Of a stretch of 64,000 nt of DNA, positions 53,859-63,481 are shown in pieces; position 1 is the first letter of the stretch, and each line of letters starts with the position of its first letter. The stretch comes from Dyadobacter sp. LHD-138 (lineage in GTDB: Bacteria; Bacteroidota; Bacteroidia; Cytophagales; Spirosomataceae), in NCBI RefSeq assembly GCF_030929615.1, contig NZ_JAVFVU010000013.1, positions 62,001 to 126,000 of the forward strand, read 5' to 3'. A program made the position numbers and the translations under genes. The notes beneath the pieces are model-generated. The model saw only the letters and a list, made by a program, of their open reading frames with translations, did not search any database and was not told the DNA's origin.

Positions 53859-56800
53859 ATGAAACAATTTTTCAGTATCATCTTTGCACTGCTGCTGATA
53901 TCGGCGGTTCATGCACAAACACCGGCCATAAAAGGGAAGGTGACCGGCGCCAATGATAACGAAGCACTTCCGGGTGTGAGCGTTGTAATAAAAGGTACGC
54001 AGCGTGGTACGACGACAAACGCTGATGGTGCTTTTCAAATTGAAGTGCCTGACGCTTCGACCGTTCTCGTTTTTAGCTTCGTTGGATATAAATCCGTAGA
54101 AGAGGCCGTTGGAAGCCGTACTGAAATTGCAGTTAAACTTGCTCCGGAGAATAAGTCGCTGGAAGAAGTGGTGGTAGTGGGTTATGGTACACAGAGTAAG
54201 CGGGCGGTTACCGGATCGGTGATTTCCGTCAACTATGACAAATTCAAAGACCGGTCGTTTAGTAACGTGACACAGTCCCTTGCCGGAAGTATGCCGGGGG
54301 TTAATATTTCTCAGTCTCAGGGCGCGCCAGGCTCTTCGCCGGTTATCAAAATCAGAGGTGTAAGTTCGATTACAGCAGGAACAAATCCATTGATCGTTGT
54401 CGATGGTGTGCCTTTGGAAAACTTCAATTTAAACCTGATCAATCCGCAGGATATCGAATCTGTGGAGGTTTTGAAGGATGCTTCGTCGGCTGCTATTTAT
54501 GGTTCCCGCGGATCCAGCGGAGTTATACTGATAACAACAAAAATGGGTAAACCTGGTAAGACCAATATCAGTGCCAATGTGGAGTATGGAACGCAGAAAG
54601 TGATCCGTCGTGTGAAAATGATGGATGCGCAGCAATACATTTCTACCTACATCGATGCAAAAAATAATGCCTGGCTTGCACAAGGCGGGAAAGCTAGTGA
54701 CCCAAATAGTGTCCGTCCGACAACATTAAAAATACCGGAAGATTTTACGTCCAATCCGCAGCAATTCGGCAAAGGAACCGACTGGCAGGATGTGATGTTC
54801 CGCACGGCACCATCGGTTAATGCACAGCTGACGGTTTCGGGCGGGACTGAAAAAACACAATACATGTTCTCTGGTGCTTATCTGGACCAGACTGCTGTTT
54901 TGGACAGAAATTATTACAAACGTCTGTCAATCCGGTCGAATGTCAGAACACAGGTGAGTAAAAAATTGGTGATCGGACTGAATCTTGGTATAACGGCGAT
55001 TTTTGACAGAACAGAAGGGACGAAAGGGAAAAGTGATGTCATCAGTCTTGGACTTCAGAGCGATCCGATTTTTCCGGTGTATAATGAAAACGGAAATCTT
55101 GGTTTCAGAGATCCAAACTCGACCTGGTTCCGCTTTACTTCCTATGCGGATATGAACCTGTGGCATCCATACTCGTTGACAAGAGAAGTGGACAAAGGAA
55201 ATAAGTCGTTCAACACATTGGGAACTGCTTTTCTGGAATACAACATTCTTGAAGACCTGAAATTCCGTACCAGTATCAGCGGAAATCTGTTCAATAACCG
55301 TAATAATTTCTATTGGAACGATAAACAGAAATATGGTTATTCGGCGGTACTGGCAGCGCAGGGAAATGCGGGCGATGCCTACATGCTGAACTGGCTGAGT
55401 GAAAATACACTGACTTACGACAAAAAAATCGGAGATCATTCTTTCACCGGTCTTTTGGGCTACACGATTCAGAAACAACGTGATGAAACCATGTATGTGG
55501 CTGCCAATAACTTTCCAAACGATCTGGTTCACACGCTGAATGCGGGAACGGTTACGGCGGGAAACACAACGGCAAGTGAGTGGTCGCTGCTGTCTTATCT
55601 TGGACGTGTACAGTACAATTTTAAAAATAAATATTTCCTGACTGGTGCCATCCGTAGAGACGGGATGTCGAGGTTTGGGGAAGATAACAAATGGGGGTAT
55701 TTTCCGTCAGTCTCAGGGGGATGGTTGATTTCTGATGAAGCATTTATGGCTGGCGTGCCAGCGGTAAACAACCTGAAATTGCGTGTGAGTTATGGTGTGA
55801 CGGGAAATAACCAGATCCCTAATTACGGAGCGATAAGTCTTTTGGGAGCTGCCAACTATGTGACGGGAACAAATCTTTCGAACGGTTTGAAAGTGAGCGG
55901 GCTTGCAAACTCAGGATTGAAATGGGAGAAAACGAATCAGTTTAACGCAGGTATTGACCTTGGTCTTTTCAATAACCGCATCAATCTTTCGGCAGAGTTC
56001 TATAATTCAATCACACGTGACATGTTATTGTATGTGCCTGTGCCGGATATTACCGGATTCTCTTCCCAGCTTTCCAATATCGGGAAAATGCGTAACAGAG
56101 GGGTTGAGTTTAATATTTCAAGCAAAAATATTGTCGGTGATGTGAAAGGTGGCGGTTTTCAGTGGACAACGGATTTCAATATTTCAAGAAATCGCAATCA
56201 GGTTTTGCAGCTTGGTCCGGGTAATGCGCCGATCCAGTACGTGGATAACGTTGTGACGGTAAGGACGGAAGTGGGTCAGCCGGTATCCAATTTCTACGGA
56301 TATAAATTTGACGGAGTCTTTAAAAACCAGGCAGAAATTGACGCTTATCCGCATCACGCCAGCACGACACCGGGTGATCCTAAAGTGAGAGACGTCAACG
56401 GGGATGGTAAAATCACGGATGCCGACAGAACGATTATCGGAAATTACCAGCCGGACTTCATAGCCGGTATCACCAACACGGTTTCTTACAAAGGGTTTGA
56501 ATTTTCATTCATGTTTCAGGGATATTTTGGCGGCGAAATTGCCAATAACAACATCCGTTATTTGGGAACGTGGGACAACGGAAGAAATTTCTTTGCCAAC
56601 ACGTACGATTACTGGCGCTCGGAAAGCAATCCGGGAGACGGCAAACATTTCAAACCGAATGTAAATTACCTGGGCCTTCAAAAACAATTCTCTTCTTACT
56701 GGGTTGAAGACGCATCTTTTGTCAGACTTAGAAACGTAAGAATTTCTTATTCCGTGCCGTCCAAATGGATCAGCAAGCTTGCCATGACCAACGCAAGAGT

Positions 56801-57017
56801 TTATGTGAATGCGGAAAATGTGCATCTGTTCAGCAAATACACGGGTTACGATCCTGAAAATACGACGTACGGAACCACTTCTTACAGCAGCAGCATGGAA
56901 ACTTCCGGTTCATACAGCAGTGGAAACGCACCGGTTCCGGGCGCTTTCCAGGGTGTTGACTACGGTTCATATCCATTGCCAAGAGTTATTACAGTAGGTA
57001 TCAAAGCTGATTTTTGA
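53859..57017 (+). CDS. SusC/RagA-family TonB-dependent outer-membrane transporter (PUL 3)
   Basis: A 1052-aa glycan importer. It has a signal peptide (to VHAQ), a carboxypeptidase-like domain (IKGKVTGANDNEALPGVSVV), a plug starting EVVVVGYGTQSKRAVTGSV and a barrel ending in ITVGIKADF. No STN domain. The N-terminal ~120 residues closely resemble the PUL 2 SusC. It is divergent from the RLP/kinase operon and followed by its SusD after 54 bp. Confidence 0.95.
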   Translation: MKQFFSIIFALLLISAVHAQTPAIKGKVTGANDNEALPGVSVVIKGTQRGTTTNADGAFQIEVPDASTVLVFSFVGYKSVEEAVGSRTEIAVKLAPENKSLEEVVVVGYGTQSKRAVTGSVISVNYDKFKDRSFSNVTQSLAGSMPGVNISQSQGAPGSSPVIKIRGVSSITAGTNPLIVVDGVPLENFNLNLINPQDIESVEVLKDASSAAIYGSRGSSGVILITTKMGKPGKTNISANVEYGTQKVIRRVKMMDAQQYISTYIDAKNNAWLAQGGKASDPNSVRPTTLKIPEDFTSNPQQFGKGTDWQDVMFRTAPSVNAQLTVSGGTEKTQYMFSGAYLDQTAVLDRNYYKRLSIRSNVRTQVSKKLVIGLNLGITAIFDRTEGTKGKSDVISLGLQSDPIFPVYNENGNLGFRDPNSTWFRFTSYADMNLWHPYSLTREVDKGNKSFNTLGTAFLEYNILEDLKFRTSISGNLFNNRNNFYWNDKQKYGYSAVLAAQGNAGDAYMLNWLSENTLTYDKKIGDHSFTGLLGYTIQKQRDETMYVAANNFPNDLVHTLNAGTVTAGNTTASEWSLLSYLGRVQYNFKNKYFLTGAIRRDGMSRFGEDNKWGYFPSVSGGWLISDEAFMAGVPAVNNLKLRVSYGVTGNNQIPNYGAISLLGAANYVTGTNLSNGLKVSGLANSGLKWEKTNQFNAGIDLGLFNNRINLSAEFYNSITRDMLLYVPVPDITGFSSQLSNIGKMRNRGVEFNISSKNIVGDVKGGGFQWTTDFNISRNRNQVLQLGPGNAPIQYVDNVVTVRTEVGQPVSNFYGYKFDGVFKNQAEIDAYPHHASTTPGDPKVRDVNGDGKITDADRTIIGNYQPDFIAGITNTVSYKGFEFSFMFQGYFGGEIANNNIRYLGTWDNGRNFFANTYDYWRSESNPGDGKHFKPNVNYLGLQKQFSSYWVEDASFVRLRNVRISYSVPSKWISKLAMTNARVYVNAENVHLFSKYTGYDPENTTYGTTSYSSSMETSGSYSSGNAPVPGAFQGVDYGSYPLPRVITVGIKADF

Positions 57018-57071
57018 TTTGAACTTTTAACAGAATAATCAAAGGTGCAAGCCTTTTAACCGATAAAAATT

Positions 57072-58487
57072 ATGAAAAAAATATCAGGATACCTGGCCAT
57101 GATCTGTCTGCTGATGGCAAGCTGGGGGTGCGGAGATTCGTTTCTTGAACTCGCTCCGGTATCGAACCCGAATGCGGAGAATTTCTATAAAACAACTGCT
57201 GATTTTGACCTGGCTGCAAACGCTGCCTACAACACGCTTTATACGGTTTACAATCCCGAAGGGGCTGTTTCTTATGCGGGCGAACTGATGGGGGATAATG
57301 TAACGATTTATAATATTTCAGGAAACCAGGCGGATAAGTGGCAGTTTCGCGACTACTCGCTGGCCCCGGCCAATACGATGGTTTATCAGTTCTGGCAGGA
57401 TTTTTACAAATCGTTGTACAGCATTAACATTATTCTTTCCAAAATTGAAGCATCCTCATTAAATGCAGATTACAAAGCAAAAATGCAGGGTGAAATGCTG
57501 TTTTTACGTTCGCTTTATTACTATCAAATGGTGCAGATTTGGGGTGATTTGCCTATTGTGACGGCACCGGTTTCGGCCGCAGAAAGTTATAATATTTTAC
57601 GCTCACCGGCTGCCGATGTGTACGCGCAGATTGTAAAAGATCTTACCGATGCAAAAGCTAAACTTCCGCTGGCGGCATCTGCGGTGGCAGGGCGTGCTTC
57701 CAAAGGATCGGCGCAGACGCTACTGGGCAAAGTTTATCTTTCGATGGGAGACAAAACCAATGCTGCAAAGGAGTTGAAGGAGGTATATGACAGCAACCAG
57801 TATCAGTTGCTTCCGGCTTATACCTCGCTGTGGGACGCGAAAAACAAGAATACCAAAGAATCGATATTTGAAATTCAGTACCTGGGCGGTTCTGCTATCA
57901 ATCCTTACAGTAATTATTATCTGGTTTTCTTTCCAAATTCCAATGCGCTCGGTTTTTACGGAGCAGGTATGAACCAGGTTGTGAACGATATCTGGGACGA
58001 GTATGAAAAAGGTGATGGCCGCAGAATAGCTTCCATTGACACGGGATACACGGATGCCAAAGGAAACTTTACGGCAGCAAAATTCCCGAAAAAATGGACG
58101 GATAAAACGGCACCGCTGATCAATCAATCCATTGCAGCCAACAATAACTTCATCGTGCTGCGTTATGCCGATTTGTTGCTGCTGTTGACGGAGGCTACCG
58201 GCGATGTTTCGTACATGAACCAGGTGCGCAAGAGAGTGAGTTTGCCTTTGTACGGCGAAAGCGCTTATCCGACCAAATATTCAACCGTTGAACTTGCCCT
58301 GGAACATGAAAGACGTGTGGAACTGGCTTTCGAATTTCACCGCTGGTTTGATTTGAAAAGAACAAACCGTGCCGTGACAGTATTGGCCGCAAAAGGTAAA
58401 AAAGTGACGCCTGAGAAACTGGTATTGCCAATTCCGAATATCGTTCGCGATCAGAACAGTAAGATTACACAAAACACAGGTTATTAA
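57072..58487 (+). CDS. SusD/RagB-family glycan-binding lipoprotein (PUL 3)
   Basis: The surface partner of the PUL 3 SusC. The lipobox is ASWGC (Cys near residue 17). GEMLFLRSLYYYQMVQIWGD and LALEHERRVELAFEFHRWFDL are the family signatures. At 471 aa it is at the short end. A long hairpin follows the stop. Confidence 0.94.
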   Translation: MKKISGYLAMICLLMASWGCGDSFLELAPVSNPNAENFYKTTADFDLAANAAYNTLYTVYNPEGAVSYAGELMGDNVTIYNISGNQADKWQFRDYSLAPANTMVYQFWQDFYKSLYSINIILSKIEASSLNADYKAKMQGEMLFLRSLYYYQMVQIWGDLPIVTAPVSAAESYNILRSPAADVYAQIVKDLTDAKAKLPLAASAVAGRASKGSAQTLLGKVYLSMGDKTNAAKELKEVYDSNQYQLLPAYTSLWDAKNKNTKESIFEIQYLGGSAINPYSNYYLVFFPNSNALGFYGAGMNQVVNDIWDEYEKGDGRRIASIDTGYTDAKGNFTAAKFPKKWTDKTAPLINQSIAANNNFIVLRYADLLLLLTEATGDVSYMNQVRKRVSLPLYGESAYPTKYSTVELALEHERRVELAFEFHRWFDLKRTNRAVTVLAAKGKKVTPEKLVLPIPNIVRDQNSKITQNTGY

Positions 58488-58500
58488 ATTAATACGGATC

Positions 58501-58541
58501 CAGATGGTTAACCGCCAGAATTTCTGTTGGTTAACCATCTG
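58501..58541. terminator. Long hairpin after PUL 3 susD
   Basis: CAGATGGTTAACC (58501-58513) pairs with GGTTAACCATCTG (58529-58541). The loop contains another inverted repeat (CAGAA-T-TTCTG). There is no clean T-run, so it may be a partial terminator that lets susCD be expressed above downstream enzymes. Confidence 0.6.
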
Positions 58542-58770
58542 ATTTATCAAGAAAATAAATATTGTTGTTACACACCTGACATGATTTGGATTAATATTTT
58601 TTTCTTTTCGGTGCGTATTTATTTCGCTTCTTTTTCTTATCGGTGATAATTGGATGTAAGACCGATAGGGAAGCAGAAGGAATCGATTGGGGGCCAAAGT
58701 ATTTTGTGACATTGCTGCCAGAGAATTAAGAATTTAGCGGTCTGCCGCTGCGGAATGAAAAATTAAGGAT
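58542..58770. other. Intergenic region before the sialidase-fold gene
   Basis: About 230 bp with no supported gene. A small inverted repeat (TATCGGT at 58638 and ACCGATA at 58661) and a short direct repeat (GCGGTCTGCCGCTGCGG, 58737-58753) are visible. It probably holds a secondary promoter. Confidence 0.35.
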
Positions 58771-60606
58771 ATGGGTTTTCGGATTTTTGATGTTTTTGCG
58801 GTGGGTCTGGTGTTGACTTTTGGAGAAATTCAGGGGCAGGATACCATCAGCTACACGGGCAGTAAGCTGGTGAATGTAGATTATCACCATGGGCAGTTAA
58901 GTCCCGCCATAGGTGTCCATAACATCCAGACCTTACGCGTTAATCGTGATAACAAGGAAACGGGTTTTGGCTGGACTTATAACCATGCGCCCATGCTTGC
59001 TTATTGGAATAATACATTTTACCTGAATTATCTGAGCAATCCGGTAGGGGAACACGTGCCACCCGGGCAAACGTTATTACAGACCTCCGCTGACGGCAAC
59101 GCCTGGTCGAAACCACAGATCATTTTCCCCCCATATATAATTCCGGACGGAACTACAAAAAAGGATTATCCTGGTGTGGCAAAAGATTTACTGGCTGTGA
59201 TGCATCAGCGTATGGGTTTTTTTGTTTCGGAAAATAATAAACTGCTGACACTGGGTTATTATGGAATTGCGCTGGATGCGAAGGATGACCCGAACGATGG
59301 AAATGGAATTGGCCGTGTGGTCCGTGAAATACATAAGGACGGAACTTTAGGGCCGATTTATTTTATCAGGCACAATGCTTCCTGGAAGCAAAAATCTGAA
59401 TATCCTTTGTATAATACGAGTAAAGACAAAGGCTTTGTGGAGGCGTGCAATGAGTTGTTGTCAAACAGGCTGATGACCCAGCAATGGGTTGAAGAAGCGG
59501 ATCGTAACGACGCAATTGTTTCGTTAAAAGGAGAATACAAGGCATTTAGTTATTATCATTTGCCGGATGGCAGGGTCGTGGGACTTTGGAAAAATGCTTT
59601 GACAAGTATCAGCAAAGACGATGGCAAAACCTGGCTTTATCCGCCAAAAAGAGCGCCCCGGTTTGTAAACAGCAACGCAAAAATATGGGGACAAAAGACG
59701 GCTGACGGCAAGTATGTTACGGTTTATAATCCCTCGGAGTTTCGGTGGCCGCTCGCCTTATCGGTAAGTGATGATGGTTTGCACTACAAAAATTTGCTGT
59801 TGGTAAACGGAGAAATTACGTCCATGCGCTACGGGGGGAACTACAAATCGTATGGTCCCCAATACGTGAGAGGCATTGAGGAAGGCAATGGGGTGCCGAC
59901 CGATGGTAAGCTTTGGCTGACTTATAGCATGAATAAGGAAGATATCTGGGTGTCATCTGTTCCGCTTCCAATAACAGAAAGAGCAGATCAGCAAGCGAAT
60001 GATGTTTTCGATAAAATGGTGTCCGGGAGAGAACTGGATTCGTGGAATATTTATAGTCCTGTCTGGTCGCCGGTTAAAGTTGCTAAATCAACAAACGGAG
60101 AAAAAGTACTCTCCCTCAGTGATTCCGATCTTTTTGATTATGCGAAGGCGGAACGTATTATTCCGGCAACAAAAAAACTTATCGCCGAATTTTCGGTAAC
60201 ACCACAGCAGGTCAAAAACGGTTTGCTGGATATTGAATTTCAGGACGCGAAAGGAACACCGGGCATTCGTCTTTCTTTTGACTCGACCGGGGTTTTCCGA
60301 ACGAAGGCCGGATACAGGAATAAGACTTTGTTAAAGTATGAGGCCAATCAGGAATATAAAATAGCAGTAAAGCTAAACACAGAAACCCGGCTTTATACGG
60401 TTACCGTTAATGGAAAAAATACGGGCAATAACATTCTTTTTGCCCCGCTTGAAAGTGTGGAGCGAATTACTTTTAGGACAGGTGAGGTGCGCCGTTTTCC
60501 TAATGCCGACACACCAACCGACCAGATGTATGATTTGTTAAACACCGAGAAAAGGGCGGAAAAAGCAGAGTATCACATCAGATCATTAAAAACAAGCAGT
60601 TTTTGA
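58771..60606 (+). CDS. Sialidase-fold beta-propeller protein with C-terminal jelly-roll domain (PUL 3)
   Basis: An exported 611-aa protein with a signal peptide (to EIQGQ). The first ~420 residues read as a beta-propeller: YNHAPMLAYWNNTFYLNY, LQTSADGNAWSKPQ (Asp-box), SISKDDGKTWLYPP (Asp-box) and ALSVSDDGLHYKNL. The last ~180 residues (from about FDKMVSGRELDSWNIYSP) form a separate beta-sandwich like a laminin-G or carbohydrate-binding module, with ERITFRTGEVRRFPN. Similar propellers in pectin loci act on rhamnogalacturonan or arabinan fragments; the exact activity is unassigned. It differs in architecture from the single-domain propeller of PUL 1. Confidence 0.7.
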   Translation: MGFRIFDVFAVGLVLTFGEIQGQDTISYTGSKLVNVDYHHGQLSPAIGVHNIQTLRVNRDNKETGFGWTYNHAPMLAYWNNTFYLNYLSNPVGEHVPPGQTLLQTSADGNAWSKPQIIFPPYIIPDGTTKKDYPGVAKDLLAVMHQRMGFFVSENNKLLTLGYYGIALDAKDDPNDGNGIGRVVREIHKDGTLGPIYFIRHNASWKQKSEYPLYNTSKDKGFVEACNELLSNRLMTQQWVEEADRNDAIVSLKGEYKAFSYYHLPDGRVVGLWKNALTSISKDDGKTWLYPPKRAPRFVNSNAKIWGQKTADGKYVTVYNPSEFRWPLALSVSDDGLHYKNLLLVNGEITSMRYGGNYKSYGPQYVRGIEEGNGVPTDGKLWLTYSMNKEDIWVSSVPLPITERADQQANDVFDKMVSGRELDSWNIYSPVWSPVKVAKSTNGEKVLSLSDSDLFDYAKAERIIPATKKLIAEFSVTPQQVKNGLLDIEFQDAKGTPGIRLSFDSTGVFRTKAGYRNKTLLKYEANQEYKIAVKLNTETRLYTVTVNGKNTGNNILFAPLESVERITFRTGEVRRFPNADTPTDQMYDLLNTEKRAEKAEYHIRSLKTSSF

Positions 60607-60674
60607 GTTATCGATAAGGAGCACCGGCTTATGGTATCAAATGATTTCAAACTGGATTTTAGCAACAAGTGACT

Positions 60675-62714
60675 ATGAATTATTATAAATCGAAAATGAT
60701 ACTGGCGGCTTTTGTTTGCGCTTTTTTTGCCAGTCAAGAGAGCAACGGACAAAGCCGGAGTTTGGTGAATACTTCCAAAAGTTCTTTCGCGAAACTTTCC
60801 GGAACGGATTTGGATGCGGTGCAATGGACGCAGGGTTTTTGGGCCGACCGGTTTAAAGTTTGTAAAGAAATGATGGTGCCTGACCTTTGGAAAACCTACA
60901 CGGATCCGGAGCTGAGCCATTCATTCAGGAACTTTGAAATTGCTGCCGGTTTGGAAGAAGGAAAGTTTAAGGGCCCGTCTTTCCATGATGGGGATTTTTA
61001 TAAAACTTTCGAAGCTGTGGCCAGTATGTATGCCGTAACAAAGGATAAAAAATTGGATGAGTTGATGGATCACGCGATCGCCGTGATTGCGAAAGCCCAG
61101 CGCGAAGATGGCTACATTTATACCAAAGCCATTATCGAGCAAAAGCAGAAGGGTGACAGCAAAATGTTTGAGGACCGGCTGAGTTTTGAAGCCTATAACT
61201 TTGGGCACTTGATGACGGCTGCCTGCGTGCATTACCGCGCGACAGGCAAAACGTCACTGCTGGATGTTGCCAAAAAATCTGCTGATTTTCTGATTGGTTT
61301 TTATAAAAATGCCTCCGATGAGCAGGCCCGAAATGCCATTTGTCCTTCGCATTACATGGGACTCTCCGAGCTTTACAGAACGACAAACGAGCAAAAATAT
61401 CTGACACTTGTAAAGCATTTGATCGCGATAAAAGGCGCTACCGAAGGGACTGATGATAATCAGGACCGGATCCCGTTTTTGAAACAGACCAAGGTTATGG
61501 GGCATGCTGTGCGGGCAAATTATCTGTTTGCCGGTGTGGCTGACGTGTATGCAGAAACCGGTGATCCGGCGCTTCTGGCACAGCTGAATGTGATGTGGGA
61601 TGATGTTACAGAGCGTAAAATGTATGTGACAGGGGGCTGTGGTTCTTTGTATGACGGAGTCTCGCCGGATGGAACTTCGTACAAAACCAACGATGTACAG
61701 AAAATCCATCAGGCTTATGGCCGGGATTTTCAGTTGCCGAATTTTACTGCGCACAATGAAACCTGCGCCAATATCGGTAACGTGCTTTGGAACTGGCGTA
61801 TGCTGCAAATTACCGGCGAAGCAAAGTATGCGGATATTGTAGAGTTGGCTCTGTATAACAGCGTGTTATCTGGAATTAGTTTGAGCGGGAATAAGTTTTT
61901 GTATACCAATCCATTGAGTTATTCCGACGCTTTGCCATTCGCGCAGCGCTGGTCGAAGGATCGCCAGCATTACATCGGCCTTTCGAACTGCTGTCCACCG
62001 AATACCGTTCGGACCGTTTCCGAGGTAAGCCAATATGCTTATAGCGTATCGGATAAAGGACTGTATTTTAATTTATATGGCGGAAATAATCTGCATACCA
62101 CGCTTAAAAATGGCTCTCACCTGAAACTGTCTCAAACGACCGATTATCCCTGGGATGGCAAGGTAAGTATCAAACTGGAAGAGGCTCCGAAGGAAGCATT
62201 TTCGGTATTTTTAAGAATACCGGGCTGGTGTAGCGATGCAAAAGTGTTGGTAAATGGCAAACCACAATCTATAAAGCTCACATCCGGAGCATATGCCGAG
62301 ATTAACAGTATTTGGAAAGCAGGGGATAAAATTGAACTGCTCATGCCAATGCCGGTTCGTCTGATCGAGTCTAATCCATTGGTGGAAGAAACCCGGAATC
62401 AGGTGGCCGTAAAACGCGGTCCGGTCGTTTACTGCCTTGAATCGATGGATCTGCCAAAAGGGAAAACGATTTTTGATGTTGCCATTCATGCAAAGAATAA
62501 CCTCAAACCATCCCGCATGACGATTGAAAACAGTCCTATCATCGGGTTGGAAGGCCAGGCTATTTTGGTGGATAATTCAAATTGGAGCAAAAAATTGTAT
62601 CGTGAAGTATCCGTGGAAGCGTCAAAGACCATTCCGGTTAGATTGGTCCCGTATTATGCCTGGGGCAACCGCGGACATAATGATATGTCGGTTTGGCTGC
62701 CCCTGGTTAGATAA
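60675..62714 (+). CDS. GH127-family beta-L-arabinofuranosidase
   Basis: This exported enzyme of about 679 aa removes beta-linked L-arabinofuranose, found in plant pectic arabinans, RG-II and hydroxyproline-rich glycoproteins. The family's zinc/cysteine site is complete: Glu362 and Cys364 in HNETCANIG and Cys439/Cys440 in SNCCPPNTVR; one of the latter pair is the nucleophile in characterised members. The (alpha/alpha)6 barrel begins with WADRFKVCKEMMVPDLW; a C-terminal beta-sandwich has FSVFLRIPGWC. The ATG at 60675 is used; the next hydrophobic start at 60696 also gives a signal peptide. Its stop lies three bases from the stop of the convergent higA. Confidence 0.92.
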   Translation: MNYYKSKMILAAFVCAFFASQESNGQSRSLVNTSKSSFAKLSGTDLDAVQWTQGFWADRFKVCKEMMVPDLWKTYTDPELSHSFRNFEIAAGLEEGKFKGPSFHDGDFYKTFEAVASMYAVTKDKKLDELMDHAIAVIAKAQREDGYIYTKAIIEQKQKGDSKMFEDRLSFEAYNFGHLMTAACVHYRATGKTSLLDVAKKSADFLIGFYKNASDEQARNAICPSHYMGLSELYRTTNEQKYLTLVKHLIAIKGATEGTDDNQDRIPFLKQTKVMGHAVRANYLFAGVADVYAETGDPALLAQLNVMWDDVTERKMYVTGGCGSLYDGVSPDGTSYKTNDVQKIHQAYGRDFQLPNFTAHNETCANIGNVLWNWRMLQITGEAKYADIVELALYNSVLSGISLSGNKFLYTNPLSYSDALPFAQRWSKDRQHYIGLSNCCPPNTVRTVSEVSQYAYSVSDKGLYFNLYGGNNLHTTLKNGSHLKLSQTTDYPWDGKVSIKLEEAPKEAFSVFLRIPGWCSDAKVLVNGKPQSIKLTSGAYAEINSIWKAGDKIELLMPMPVRLIESNPLVEETRNQVAVKRGPVVYCLESMDLPKGKTIFDVAIHAKNNLKPSRMTIENSPIIGLEGQAILVDNSNWSKKLYREVSVEASKTIPVRLVPYYAWGNRGHNDMSVWLPLVR

Positions 62715-62717
62715 AAC

Positions 62718-63095
62718 TCAGGCGTTGTCCAGTAAAAAGCCAGGATCGATATCCAGCTTTTTATAAACCGCTTTGAGAAAAGAAACATCCGGTTCACGTT
62801 TGCCGCTGAGAATTTGGGAAAGCTTCGGTTTTCCCAAACCAAGCATATCGGCCAATGCCGCCTGGGTAAGTTTGAGCTGGAAGCGTTTTAGCTCGACCAT
62901 CTCAAGGATGGACTTTGGCATTGGAAGGGGATAGTGGGTGTCTTCAAATGCTTCCGCCGCCTCAGCCATATTTCTTAGTTTTTGAACTTCCACTGGTGAA
63001 AGATTACCTTCTCCCTTGTTCATCAGGGTAAGTATTTCTTTCATCGCATGATTATAGTCCGCTTCATGCTGGTAAATAATTTTATCGTTTTCCAT
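62718..63095 (-). CDS. higA: HigA-type antitoxin, HTH XRE-family regulator
   Basis: A 125-aa antitoxin and autorepressor. The helix-turn-helix lies in the C-terminal half (FQLKLTQAALADMLGLGKPK then LSQILSGKREPD), typical for HigA partners of HigB. The N-terminal part is acidic and would bind the toxin. It follows higB by three bases on the minus strand. Confidence 0.9.
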   Translation of the reverse strand: MENDKIIYQHEADYNHAMKEILTLMNKGEGNLSPVEVQKLRNMAEAAEAFEDTHYPLPMPKSILEMVELKRFQLKLTQAALADMLGLGKPKLSQILSGKREPDVSFLKAVYKKLDIDPGFLLDNA

Positions 63096-63098
63096 AAC

Positions 63099-63404
63099 TT
63101 AACTTTTAAACTTAATTATTGAAGCATCAATTTTATCGTATTCCGAATGATTGCCAAGAAATACGATGTAGACCGTACGGATATCAAAATGAATCACCGC
63201 TACCAGCCTGTAATTGTTGCCTTTGATATTAAAAACAAAACGGTCATTGCCAACGGCATCTACCGAGTTGAACGTTTTTTTGACATCCTGAAATTTAGAC
63301 CATTCCACCGCTTTTGTTAATCTATACCATTGTAGCAAAGCGTCAGTCGCCCGCGGTTCGCTGGTTATAAATTCATTGATTATTGTCTTGGAAAGTATAA
63401 CCAT
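63099..63404 (-). CDS. higB: HigB-family mRNA interferase toxin
   Basis: A ribosome-dependent RNase of about 101 aa. Family marks are AVEWSKFQDVKKTF, DRFVFNIKGNNYRLVAVIHFD and VYIVFLGNHSEYDKID. The start at 63404 (MVILSKTIINEF) is preferred over 63425, which adds seven unlikely residues. The toxin-first order (higB then higA) is the family norm. Confidence 0.9.
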   Translation of the reverse strand: MVILSKTIINEFITSEPRATDALLQWYRLTKAVEWSKFQDVKKTFNSVDAVGNDRFVFNIKGNNYRLVAVIHFDIRTVYIVFLGNHSEYDKIDASIIKFKS

Positions 63405-63433
63405 GGTGATAGTGTGTTGATGCATATAAAATT

Positions 63434-63479
63434 ATGAAATTGTTTCTAAAAATAAAATTATGTTTCAAAAAATGAAATA
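63434..63479. promoter_or_regulatory. Candidate HigA operators between higB and the GH29 gene
   Basis: Two inverted repeats, GAAA-TTG-TTTC (63436-63446) and TTTCA-AAAAA-TGAAA (63463-63477), sit in the higB promoter region. They also lie just before the divergent GH29 gene, so HigA could influence it. AT content is high and function is inferred from position. Confidence 0.45.
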
Positions 63480-63481
63480 TT

